Of a stretch of 50,795 nucleotides of DNA, positions 34,754 through 45,245 are shown in pieces. The translations under genes were made by a program, and so were the position numbers. This DNA is from Chara braunii (taxonomy: Eukaryota; Streptophyta; Charophyceae; Charales; Characeae). The stretch lies in contig BFEA01000505.1 in NCBI GenBank assembly GCA_003427395.1, positions 1,120,525-1,171,319 of the forward strand, given 5' to 3'. The notes below the pieces were generated by a model. That model was not told the DNA's origin. It did no database searches and worked only from the letters and a program-made list of their open reading frames with translations. How positions within the stretch are numbered: the first letter of the stretch is position 1; every line of letters begins with the position of its first letter.

Positions 34754-34773
34754 ACGACTGTAGGAACAGTCGT
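34754..34773. repeat. stem-loop with copy-specific stem (copy 4)
   Basis: ACGACTGT pairs with ACAGTCGT around AGGA. It stands where copy 1 has CAACCGC/GCGGTTG and copy 3 has GCACGGCT/AGCCGTGC. Just before it ATCGTGAAGG pairs with CCCTTCATGAT with one G-T pair. Confidence 0.65.
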
Positions 34774-34939
34774 TCGGCCTCCGCAGCACCTTCGACCCTT
34801 AGGTTGAGTGTCCCGGTGGGCAGGGCAAATAGGCTCTGTGTGGGGGGTGATCCCTTCCACGCGGAGTTTAGGACCTGGGATGTCCTGGACAAGGACCTCG
34901 AATCCAGGTCAAGGACCAACGTCTGACTAAAAAAATTTC

Positions 34940-36105
34940 TTTTTTATTTTCACAACACACACACTCACATACCCCATCTATTTGGGGGGGGGGCAGTCCG
35001 GTTGCTTATCACCGGCAAACAGAAATAGCAAAGGATAGAAAAACAAAGAAAGAACAGACAAAAAATGGTTTTCGGGAGGTTTCGGGCTGGGCAGGCGTCA
35101 GGACCGCATACGACAGTTCGCGGGTCTGTCGGACTCGAGGTTGCTTCCGTATCGGGTAGAACGGGCCAGGACGCATGTCGCACCCAGTCACCCTTTCTCC
35201 TTAGTAAGGAAGTAACCCCGCTAGGGCAAATCCGCTCCCCTCGTTCCCTCCCTAGAAGAAATCTTCCTACATATCATCTCTGTACTGTTTACCATGTTCA
35301 TTTTCCTCTCATGTCGTTATGTTCTCACCCCGAAGTTCCCCCAATCTCCAGTTGTGTGCCTATCTACTCTAGCTCATAGTTGTGTCCCTTTTCCAGTTCC
35401 GTTGATTGCTCATGTTTTTAGTTTTCACTTATATCACGTTCGGTTGGTCCTACCATTTGAACAGTTCTCAAAGGGTCAGGGAATCAGACAAGTCTTTGGA
35501 CCCTTCCCCATATCTCCCTCTCTACCTTCCCCTGGAACGTCCCTTATTTCGCATTTGAGAGTCCTTTCTACTTATTGAAACCTATATCATACAAAGGGGC
35601 ATAACCACAGACGAATCCGTGGGCCCTCCCCATATTTCCCTCTCTATCATCCCTTGAATCATCCATTGTTTTATGCAAACAACCTACCCACGTGTAAAAA
35701 CCTCAGTCTAGCTTATTCTATTCATATGCTCTTTATTCATCCTCGCCCAGATGTTCCGGCAGTTGATGCAGTCGCATGAAACCCTCCCACTGCCAGTCAC
35801 CCGGGCGGTCCCCAGTCGTAAGAAGATACGGTTCCCATGCCAACACAAAGGTTTTCCAGCCACCAGATCTACGTCGCTGTGCGTCCGAGGTCACCGCTGT
35901 TCTGATGTTCTTTATTGTCCACGCCGTGAGGGCTTTTGTCGAGAGTGACTGTCCTGTTGCCAGTTGGCGGTTCCGCATTGCCCATGGTGCCCTCCAGAAG
36001 GCCGCCAATACAATGTCTATCATGTATGCTTCTTCCACTCGCCTTGTCGTCCCCGCCAGTGCCTGGCCAAACAACACCTCCGCTCTGTATTCCTTCCTAT
36101 CCTAA
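34940..36105 (-). mobile_element. 5'-truncated LINE-like insertion
   Basis: This 1.17-kb block interrupts LTR copy 4; the uninterrupted sequence is seen at 14375-14400. The flanks share AAATTT(T)C (34932-34939 and 36107-36114), like a short target duplication. On the minus strand the block begins with coding sequence open from its first bases, has about 800 bases of apparent 3' untranslated sequence, and ends in an A-rich tail (GTGAAAATAAAAAA). Truncation at the 5' end plus an A-rich 3' tail is typical of LINE retrotransposition. Confidence 0.55.
35733..36105 (-). pseudogene. C-terminal end of a LINE-like ORF2
   Basis: The frame is open from the insertion boundary to a stop at 35733 (about 120 codons). 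The stretch W-R-A-P-W-A-M-R-N-R with downstream W-T-I-K-N-I and W-x-W is the kind of tryptophan-rich tail seen at the end of LINE ORF2 proteins (W-x6-RN). No palm motif is included because of the truncation. Identity rests on weak motifs and on the context of the insertion. Confidence 0.4.
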
Positions 36106-36944
36106 GAAATTTTCAAGACAAAAACAACAGAAAAGGAAGATAATCTTCCTTCCTTTCTCAATCTCAACCCCAATTAAACCCTTAAGCGTGGGCTCCTTAG
36201 GCCACACGAACACCCAAACTAAGGTATGTACGTATGTATGTATATATGAGAATAATACGTGACGGATCACTTCTTACAATCACTGTGGGACTCCTCTCAG
36301 CTATATATATGTGTGTGATCGCAGACAGTCAAATCCAAAATCCGCGCCACAAAACATACCTGCAATCACATCAAAGAGTCAACAAAAGTTCACGCAATAT
36401 ATGGGGTCAACTTCAACCAATCTCTGCACTCATACCCCTCGCTTTAGCCATGCAAGCCCCAACCTTTGTCCAACCTTCCATAATTAAATACTCAGTACCT
36501 TTGTTAAATGACCATTCAATAAAAGTTCGTGTGAAAACCTCAATAAAACAAATAAAAACCACCGGGCTAAAGTCTTTAGGTTGAGTGGTGAGAGTGGAAT
36601 GAAGTTAAGTCATAAACCGACGAATCGGCAACCGACCTGTTATCAATGCTAACAGACAATGATCTTTGTAGGATCAAACTGAATCTAGCCCAAATCTTGA
36701 ATCAAACGATCAAGAGGACTTGTAATACAAGATATCCAAATCCCCAAACTAAACCTATAAGTCCATGGAGAATAACCTCGATATGACAATCTCACTCAAA
36801 CATCGTTCTTAATTAATTAAGTCTAAATCTATCCCTAAGTAGATACCTAAAGAAAAATTAGATCCTGGTCGGATCTCCTCTATACAAATTGGATCTTTAG
36901 AATCGCCACATGTCAAAATATAACCTATCTCCTTTAAACTAGGA

Positions 36945-37485
36945 AAATTTCGGCATCGCTTCCCGTAGGAAAAGTGTCTTTTCAGAATTTATACAAGCTC
37001 GAATATAAAAACTGAAATATTATTTAACTCTTGGAAAGACAAATTTTGTCCAGCTCCATGACTTAGTAAAAATTTGGGCAGCACTCTTTTTAGAAAGACA
37101 AATTTCTCATATTTATACTAAGTCAGATAAGAACTCAAAGTAAACTTGAGTTTAGCCAAGTCAAACTTTAACTAAATACTTAGATTTGTAAATATTTGGG
37201 CAGCACTCCTTTTCGAAAAGGAGACTTCCCTGATTCATACAAAACTTAGTCCAGAACCTTAAATAACTTTGACTTCCCAATGTCCAATTTTGTTTAACTC
37301 CTTGATTTAGTAAAAATTTGGGCAACACTCCCTTTAGAAAATGAGACTTTCCAGATTTTTACTAAGCCACATATAAAATTTAGACAAGTTGAACTTGAAA
37401 AGTCAAAATCTGACTAACTCCTTGGTTTTGTAGAAATTTCGGCAGCGCTTCCTGTAGAGAAAGTGACTTACCAAGATTTATACAA
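36945..37485. repeat. hairpin array I (copy 4)
   Basis: Five units as in the other copies. AGTAAAAATTTGGG near 37312 faces CCAGATTTTTACT near 37354. Confidence 0.65.
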
Positions 37486-37774
37486 GACCAAGTATAATAA
37501 ATGATCCAAGAAAATGCAGAATTCGACCTTAGTAAAATAAACTGAGCTCAGAAAATGCAGGAATTGAAACTAACTCCTATGACTCTAGCACGGGGCGAGC
37601 ATCTAAAGCAACTACCTGTCCAAACTGAAACTCAGACTAAGTAGTGATCTCACTCAACCATATGAAAGACCAAACCACAAAGAGTAAATACTCTTACCAC
37701 CCCAAGTCAAAATCCTCAAAAATAGTTCATGAAACTTTCAGATGATTTAACTTTTATACTCAACTTACATATGA

Positions 37775-38495
37775 CATGGTGCTAGACCATTCAACTTAAA
37801 AACAATGCCTACCATGCCTTTTCCAACAACTGTTTTCTTCTTTGGGCATATAACTAGACCATTCAACTTAGAAACAATGTCTAGTCGCCCCGAACTATTT
37901 AATATCCAAAGTTTAATAGTTTCTGACTTTGTTTTCAAAAGAAATGAAAATATGGGTGGCGGACTGAGCCATTCAACTTAGAAACATTGCTCAGCTTGCC
38001 CAAATTGCTTCCAATTATACTTCGTAATTTTCCTTCGCTTCTTAATGATATGGTTTAGCGCTGGACCATTCATCTTAGAAACAATGTCAATCTGTTTGTT
38101 CTTATGCAAGTATAAATAAAGTACTTCATGTTATACTCAGTTTATACTTATGTGCGTTGTTTTTAGGCTAAACCATTCAGCTTAGAAATAATACTTAGCC
38201 TTAGACCAGAAATCCTCCCTAAAAAATAAAACAAAAGGTTGAACCATGCAGCTTAGAAACAATGTTCAGCCTATCCTCAAACCATTCAAAGCATGAAGTT
38301 GGATTCTTCATCCCAACTTCAGTCAGAAACCCCAAAAGAAACATACAGACTAAGCCATTCACTTAAAAACAACTCTTGGTCCCAAAGATCAGTCAGGCAA
38401 AACCCTCAAAATAAACATAGAAATCATGCCCGGTCGTTCAGAAAACAGTCAAGTAAACATAGCCCTGGACCATTTAGCTTAGAAACAATGTCAGT
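37775..38495. repeat. hairpin array II (copy 4)
   Basis: The loop is CATTCAACTTAGAAACAAT as in copy 5. ACTAGAC/GTCTAGT (37853-37859 with 37879-37885) is a perfect 7-bp stem where copy 5 is decayed. CTGAGC/GCTCAG (37964-37969 with 37989-37994) is 6 bp perfect. GGCTAA/TTAGCC and TGAAC/GTTCA units are also present. Confidence 0.78.
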
Positions 38496-41400
38496 CCTTG
38501 GTTGACCCGGTCAAACGCATACAAACCGCCTTCCTCCCACCTTCCCCCAGTTTATCCATATGTTTGCTTTCAGTTAAAATAAAGAGAAACTTAAGTTTTT
38601 CACACATATTTCTTCCATTTAATAAAATTAACTCCTGAAAAGAAAACAAAAATCATATGGGAACACATACATACAACAGGCAAACCTAGAGGGAAATAGT
38701 CAAACAGGGAAGTAGTGGGTTCATACAGACAGAAAGAGATATACCTGATGGTTCCCTGCCTCCAGAACTCCTCTTGAGCTTCGGCAGAGCTCCCGCAGTC
38801 GGTAGGTAGACTCCCCACAGAGTCTTGCTGCGGTCCTATGGGTTGCAATCCCGCCTGCCGCCTTTCTCTCAGAACCAATAGACCAGACTTAGAGTCAGAA
38901 TGACAGAAGAAGAAACTTTAAGACTCTCAGATCCACGAGAGGTGCACTCAGACTCGCACGAGAGGGTCTTGGTTCCTTCACTCGCCTGAGGGCCCCACAA
39001 TGGCGGCCAAATGCGTAGCGACTCGGTCAAACGAAGTCAAAATGCCAACTGTTGATTTCCTTGACGATCCCCCGAGTCGCAATAATAACCTATCCTACAA
39101 CAACCGCAGCCACTCCGCAGTTTTCGTGAATGGAAACGCACAGACCACAACTTCGAGGCACAGGCTGTAGATCAAAGGCACAGTCCTCTCTCTCACGCAC
39201 CGTAGTGTAGCAGCGATGCAGTCCAACTGGCCATGCACTGCGCAGAGTATACACAGATATCGGCCACGCAACCCTTGCTGAGCTTTTGGTAAGTATCCAA
39301 CCCCAGGCTGCTCTCACGCTACATCAACCGACAGAAAATGAGCAGCGTACTGATCATCTGGTATGCTCGGAGCCCCCTTCAAAGAACTCAACCACTCCGT
39401 CGAGCTCGTGACCCAAAGTGTTTGGCTACAGGTGGGTCTGCAACCTCGTGGTCGGCCTGTCGCAATTTCGTCCAACAAGCTGAGCACTCCATCGACCAGC
39501 AGGTAAGCCTCCGATCTCGCCTCCTGCTCCTCGCTACTCCATCCGACAGGGTGACAGCGCCTTGGCCAGCAGATAAGCATGCAGCCTTGTAGCTCCCCTC
39601 ACACTCGTCGATCATGAGACTGAGCAGAATCATACTGACTCTTCCGCTGAGACACGGAAGTGCATGCTGCTGTCTGAAGTCGTGCACCCATAAGGATAGA
39701 GAGCGGTTACCTTTGTCGACACGTTGAGCAACGCACCGGTCGACACTTAAGGCTCCAACCCCTCCCCTTTCTTTCTTTACTGCCTCACTCCTTCGTTCAT
39801 GCGAGCTTTTTCACCTTCGGCTCGTGCCAGCTTGTTTCTCCGCTACAGGCTGCGTAAGTCTCCACTCCTGTAGCATCGAAACCACCTGCTGACCTCTTAA
39901 TCCGACTTCATCATCGGATTCGGCCAGACCAAAAACCTCAACCTCGACTCCTCCTTCATCCGTTACCTTTACGGAATGGGTGCGCGATCGCCTTCTTTCC
40001 CCTTCACCATACCCGTTCTTTCATCTCTGCCATAGCACCGCGCAACTCCATTCTTCCATACCTCGAAATCTACTTACTAATACTAAAAACTAACTTCATA
40101 ATCGAGGTCGCTATGCCAGGAAGCCCCTATTCAACACCTTTCCTTGCCCGATTCCGTAAGGAGTTTAGCGAGATATCGTGTTCCCGTCTTCTCTCTTTCC
40201 ACTATCTCCATACCCTTCGTGCACGTTTTTTCCCTCCTAACTTCTCTGATACTTCTCCACCATCCGCTGATCCCGCCGACTATCCCACTTCTCCGACCTC
40301 ACCGATCGCTTCGCCTCATCAAGGAACTTCTACCTTGGCTCCTTCCCCGCTTGACTCCTTCACGGATCGCACAAACTCTCCCCTTTCCACAATGCTCTAC
40401 TCGTCTCGTCGCCTTTACCACCCCTGGCTCGGTTTTCTACGTGTATCCGACACACCTTAACGTCCCGGTTCGCCCTCCGCCACTTGCTACTTCCTGACTT
40501 CCTCTTCCGGCCTCGTATTGACGTGAACGACACTTGCCTAGCGCACCCTCTCGACTGTACCGCAAGTGTTCGACGACCCTGTCCACTGCGGAGGAAAAAT
40601 CTGCGAACGAAAGTCGGTTATTGACCGATTCACTTAGCTTTTCACCCCTATACTCGAATCCGACAGGCGATCCGCGGAAGTATCATTGTGCGCCCTTCCC
40701 ACAACGTGTTTTATTTCGGTCAATGCCAGGTTACGCACTAGCCTAGGCCCCCCACAGGGTGTCGATTGGTACCGGCGGCAGGACAAAGGTCATAGACATC
40801 GAAATACGCTAAGGAGTGTATAACGACTCACTTGCCGAATCTATCGACCCGCGGGTAGGAGGCCGAGGGCCTACAGCAACGCCTACAGCGTGTGCCTAAG
40901 CGGAGCGGCCCCGACTCAAATCTTGGCGGTAGCAGCCGACTTTCCAATGGGAACCTTGAAGGTCGAGGTGGGACAAGTTCCGTGGGACCAGTCGCATACA
41001 TTTTGCTGCCCTACGGTATTGCGCCCTGGCTACTCTGCCTAATCACAACCCTGTCTTTTGCGTCCCATCACCATGCCCACACTCAAGCCCTTCACCCCAG
41101 GTCGCGGGTAATTAGGTTGAACGCCCCTTTTTTGGCCCACGACACCCATCAGTTCTTACTCGCGTTGTACTCCTCAGTCCGTATTTCAAGGCAAGCCGGG
41201 TAGCAGAACTTCGGTAGTACCCCAACCACTGGCATATGGGAAAACCAGTTCCGCGCCCGACTTTAACACTTATCTAAACGAAAATAACAACCCTAAAAAG
41301 AATAAAATAATCATTACACGACTTGAACAAAGCCCCTCACGGCGAGGGGAAGGGAAGAAATGAGGTTTACTAAGACCGCTTCGGCCCCACCACACAATCC

Positions 41401-41550
41401 TGGGGACCGCAAAACCACAGGGATAGCCTCGCCGACCCTTCAACCCGTTCAACGTCACCCGTAGGCCTCGATCCTTGAATCCTCCGGATGAAAGTTCAAC
41501 ATCGTAACCCATAATGCCAGGTTCAATGCTGAGCCTAGTATTGTCGGACA

Positions 41551-41559
41551 CCTATATAA
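41551..41559 (-). promoter_or_regulatory. TATA-like box in LTR copy 4
   Basis: The minus strand reads TTATATAGG followed by TGTCCG, about 375 bases into the LTR, at the place of the box at 23871. Confidence 0.45.
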
Positions 41560-42022
41560 GTGAGTGCCACACGGCGCGCGGGTTTACTTGAGACGGTTCA
41601 AAGCCTCAACTGTCGTCGATGCCGTCCTCCGTACGCACGCATAAGCCACAGGCAAATGTCCCAATCAAGAGGCATAATCTTTTTACTCCTAATTTAATCA
41701 GAAATAAAACTCTGGTCGGCGATCAACGCCTGTTTCCACAATCATCAAAAGCAAAAGAGATCACGCGCGCCTTAAGTCTGCGTGCCCACACGCTCTCTTC
41801 TCTAGTCGACCATCTAGTCAATGTAAACCACAGACTCAGTCGCAACTCGCACGGTATACTTAAACCTTTTAACTTGCTTTCTGCCGCTTGCAAAAACCAT
41901 GGCGAATACCCTCGTAAGGGTATTCGCACCAACAGAGGGAGTCACAGTTTCACATGACCCACCTTTTTTTTTAAACAAAGAACCCGGGTTCCCATTAGGA
42001 GGGGTGATATGAGTAGCCACCT

Positions 42023-42514
42023 ACAGTGTGCTGTACTGAAAAGTTGTCCCTGCCGGGGCAAGCTGTTGCTGACCACATTTTGCCACATCCTTACTTTGGA
42101 TCAGCCTCCGTTGTCGACTGCCCATTGAGAGGGAATAATGACTGTCGAAGTTCACTTGCTCAATGCGACTCTGTGATGGCGCGCACTTGAGAGTTTCAGC
42201 TAGCATGCGATTCACATGCTTTGTGTTGTGAGGATTACGAAGGCATAACCCATGCAAGTTTTTATTATCATACATATGGTGACAGTCAACATTGCACTCA
42301 TGTACGGCACCCTGACATGTCATGTCCAGTCTGTAGACAGGGCCTAGAATGGCAGTGCTTATATAATTGCCGCCGGCGTGCTTGTGTGCTGCTAGCATGT
42401 AGGAGCCACGTAGCCTGTGACATCTGTCTACAACTGCAAGAATTGGATGCAGTGCTTTCACAGCCTCATCCGAACCGGTGTTGTCCAGTCTGTTGGGATG
42501 GCCACTTACCATAG
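42023..42514 (+). pseudogene. Cys/His-rich RING-like gene remnant, left copy
   Basis: The plus-strand frame from about 42205 to the TAG at 42512-42514 has two modules of the form C-x2-H-x2-C-x2-C ... C-P-x-C. The first runs CDSHALC to CPVCRQG and the second ACRSHVACDIC to CPVCWDGHLP. C-x-H-x2-C-x2-C followed by CPxC resembles the second half of RING fingers, which bind zinc and often mediate ubiquitin transfer; no full RING is visible. Upstream sequence (42023-42200) is homologous to the linker of the copy at 47344-48156 but carries a TGA and indels. The third, N-terminal module is absent, and retroelement 2 begins 90 bases away. Confidence 0.5.
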
Positions 42515-42925
42515 GCACTGGCTGGCAGTGGTTGTGCAGCGACTTAAAATACCCTGCAACCCAAAACACTGACTTCCCTGTTGTGTCGTTCTAAAGTATG
42601 CTCGATTGGTTAGTATTCAGAACTGATAAGTTTGTCTTTCCTCTGTTGTGTTATTTGCCCCTCCACTTCCCCCCTCTTCTTTCCCTTAGAGAAGGCCACC
42701 TCCTACCCCTTTCCTTTCTCCCTCATCTTGCATACTACTAGGAAATGCATACAAATGAGCATCATTAAGAGAACATACAAAATATAAGCTGAAGATCAGA
42801 GGAAAAATGAACAGCGGTATAGCTCCCTTCTTTACTTTGCCTCAAGTGGGCCGTCATGGCAGATGGAGGTATGGGCTGCTGGCGCTCAACCACAATCAAC
42901 GTGGCGAGCCTTGCATGTGAGAGGC
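42023..42925. repeat. left arm of an inverted duplication
   Basis: It matches the reverse complement of 46775-47860 with indels. Shared segments include the RING-like gene end, GTATGTTCTCTTAATGATGCTCATT-like sequence read on the opposite strand, and CCACAATCAACGT at the inner edge. The arms face each other across about 3.8 kb. Confidence 0.6.
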
Positions 42926-43075
42926 ACAGTAAAAGGGGGAAAGTTGTCACACACTTGTCAAAAGGCCCTTGAGACCGGAATATGTTGGGATGTCCGCACT
43001 CTACTGGTGTTACTTATTTCACTTTAAGTCTCAATTGAAGCGCTCTACTTCATTGTGTCGTTTTCTCCCATCTTC

Positions 43076-43080
<5 letters not shown>

Positions 43081-43160
<80 letters not shown>

Positions 43161-43161
43161 N

Positions 43162-43238
<77 letters not shown>
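43081..43238. repeat. (CT)n microsatellite with assembly gap
   Basis: An almost pure CT run of about 160 bases is followed by (GC)n at 43241-43251 and more CT. An N at 43161 shows the true length was not resolved. Confidence 0.97.
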
Positions 43239-43241
<3 letters not shown>

Positions 43242-43726
43242 CGCGCGCGCGCGTGCACAGACTCTCTCTCTCTCGTGTACGGGTGCTCTCTTTCTCATGC
43301 AACCCTGGATCTATTGTGTAAGCTTTGCTGTCCGATAATCCTGCATTGGAACTCAAGCGCCTCAAGACGTGTGCAATGGATTCCAATCTATCATGGTTTA
43401 AGGGGAGATGCAATAACAATTACGCCAAAGAAAGCCAAAGTATAGATAATCAAGACAGTGGGATAAAACGGATCTATCATGCTTCAGGTTGCTTGCTATA
43501 GAGGTAAAACTGTTTCATTGTTGGATTGGCTTGTCTCAGGTGTACCATACTGATATTGTTACACGGGCCTTGTTTTAGGCCCCGCGCGCCCATTTTTTGT
43601 GAGCGACCTGGAGGCCCACGGCCATATTCCAGGCCAGATCCCCAACATTTATTATTTTTGCTGCGTGATTCAGTTTCAGTCGTTGTGGGCCAGGTTCAGA
43701 TTTCACAGCCAGGAGACTTCGCTTGT

Positions 43727-44002
43727 ATGGGTTCCATTTTCTTCGTTTTATTTCTTGCTATATTCGGTAAGGCCACCGCGAGCGCCATAGCCATCTCCAA
43801 CAGCAGCCAAGGCGCCACCTTTCATCATCAGGTAGGGCCTAGGGCTCCTCGCCATCTCCACCGATGCTCTGCCCCTCTTAGGTCTTCTTCTTCTTCTTCT
43901 TCTTCTTCTTCTTCTTCTTCTTCTCCTTCTTCTTCTCCGGCCCCCCTTCTTCCTCTTCTTCAGATGAGAGACTTTGGGTACGAGATGGACAAAGATCAGT
44001 GA
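43727..44002 (+). CDS. possible secreted-protein exon with signal peptide
   Basis: The ATG at 43727 opens MGSIFFVLFLAIFGKATASA, a good signal-peptide shape: short start, hydrophobic core and small residues for cleavage. After about 35 codons CAG|GTAGGG (about 43830) would make a 5' splice site. If unspliced, the frame continues through the (TCT)n tract as poly-Ser and stops at 44002. It could be a first exon, but no second exon, promoter or homologous protein is recognised, and a chance hydrophobic frame cannot be excluded. Confidence 0.25.
   Translation: MGSIFFVLFLAIFGKATASAIAISNSSQGATFHHQVGPRAPRHLHRCSAPLRSSSSSSSSSSSSSSPSSSPAPLLPLLQMRDFGYEMDKDQ
43885..43940. repeat. (TTC)n trinucleotide repeat
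   Basis: This TTC run has a few interruptions (TTCTCC) towards its right end. Confidence 0.95.
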
Positions 44003-44079
44003 TTGGACTTCGGTGGTAGGAGGATGTGATACTTACCGGATTCGAGACGTTGGAGATCTTTGGGCTTGATACCTGGCGG

Positions 44080-44225
44080 CATCACAGATCGGACATTGGT
44101 TATATTAGGATTCTGTACCTCCGACATTGGTGACTAATGTCTACGACATTCTGATTTCTTCGGTGACATTTTGGGCTACTATATCGGTGACATTCGGGAT
44201 TCTATTTTTCGGTGACATCTGGTGC
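44080..44225. repeat. degenerate minisatellite around CGGTGACATT
   Basis: The element CGGTGACATT or CCGACATTGGTGAC recurs about five times at 30-35-base spacing with ATTYGGGATTCT-like spacers. I see no coding. Confidence 0.6.
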
Positions 44226-44478
44226 TGTCCCTATCTCCCATCTCCATCGTCTCTCCTCCCACCAACATCTGTGTATGGGTATACGGGGCTGAAGCATCAT
44301 CTATGTATGGCTTCAGACCCCACCATCTCACGATTGTTTGTGTGTTGAGTGATGTCTAGGTGGGTTCAGTCTATGTGAGTTAGTCCATATCTCAGACTTC
44401 CGCTGCATATATGTCCATCCTATATTAGTTGATCTTTGGTTCTGCCCATACTTGGTGAAGGTATTCACTAGCATGCAA

Positions 44479-44480
<2 letters not shown>

Positions 44481-44512
<32 letters not shown>
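44481..44512. repeat. (GT)n microsatellite
   Basis: A pure GT dinucleotide run. Confidence 0.95.
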
Positions 44513-44515
<3 letters not shown>

Positions 44516-44646
44516 AGATTTTCTGCAATAACCCATGCCATATGTCTCGTGGAAACTGAGGGCCTCAGAGGGCGTACCTGGCCGCCCTCAGCCCAGGCCG
44601 AACAAGGGCAAAAAAGGCCCTACATGAATTCAGGGCCTGGGTGTGT

Positions 44647-44670
44647 GACAGTTGACTTTAGTCAACTGTC
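44647..44670. repeat. perfect 11-bp stem-loop
   Basis: GACAGTTGACT pairs with AGTCAACTGTC around TT, and AACAGTCAAAGTCC follows. No matching T-run follows it. Near-perfect palindromes of this sort can be folded-back element ends, but no partner was found. Confidence 0.65.
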
Positions 44671-45029
44671 GGTCCACCCAACAGTCAAAGTCCAAAGGTA
44701 CCTAGCCCAGGTCGCTGGTCAAGCGCACACATTTCTTTGTATGCAGGTACCCAGACAGCATCAGGTCCAAGGGAGAAGTCTGCAACTGTATCATCCGGGC
44801 CTTCAGATGTGAGTCAATCTGGACGACTGAGGAAAGAAGACCGAGGCCGGACAGCCTCGACATCTGTTACTTAAGGCTGGCCTCGAGAGAGCCAAGCATG
44901 GCGTCTTGCTATGCTGCTTTGATGCTGGCTCGACTTTGACACGACGCTGGCTTCATGCTGGCTGTGCACACGCATTGCGGACGACGGCACGAGGTGAAGG
45001 CAGCATGCTGGCGCTGTTTCAGTGCGCCA

Positions 45030-45245
45030 TGCCATGCTGACGTGGCGCTGCCTCTGGTATACGTGGTGCTGCCTATGGTCGACGTGGCATGCTGACGTGG
45101 CGCTGCCTCTGGTATACGTGGCGCTGCCTACGGTCTACATGGCATGCTGATGTGGCACTGCCTATTGTCTACGTGGCATGCTGATGTGGCGCTGCCTCTG
45201 GTATACGTGGCACTGCCTCTGGTCTACGTGGCATGCTAATGTGGT
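45030..45245. repeat. 55-bp higher-order minisatellite
   Basis: Two related 21-base units (GTGGCGCTGCCTCTGGTATAC and GTGGTGCTGCCTATGGTCGAC, one base each side varying) plus a 13-base GTGGCATGCTGAC unit form a 55-base composite that repeats about four times. The ACGTGGCR core recurs through all subunits. Confidence 0.75.

Larger units (their letters stand above)
33971..41934 (-). repeat. giant 5' LTR of element 2 (copy 4)
   Basis: On the minus strand it starts TGTTGGTG at 41934 and ends TTTGACA at 33971, giving 7964 bp, or about 6.8 kb without the nested insertion at 34940-36105. The primer site follows directly, so this is a true 5' LTR and not just a repeat. It contains the TATA-like box, a long unassigned middle, both hairpin arrays and the 19-base palindrome. 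A (CA)n tract lies at 34444-34462. Its length is at the extreme of known plant LTRs. Confidence 0.75.

Noticed and set aside
42021-42569. 182-codon minus-strand open frame
   Set aside because: It lies opposite the RING-like remnant, whose Cys/His pattern is conserved between two copies, so the opposite frame is a shadow.
42969-43445. open frames through the (CT)n tract coding Ser-Leu or Arg-Glu repeats
   Set aside because: They are products of the microsatellite only and run across an N.
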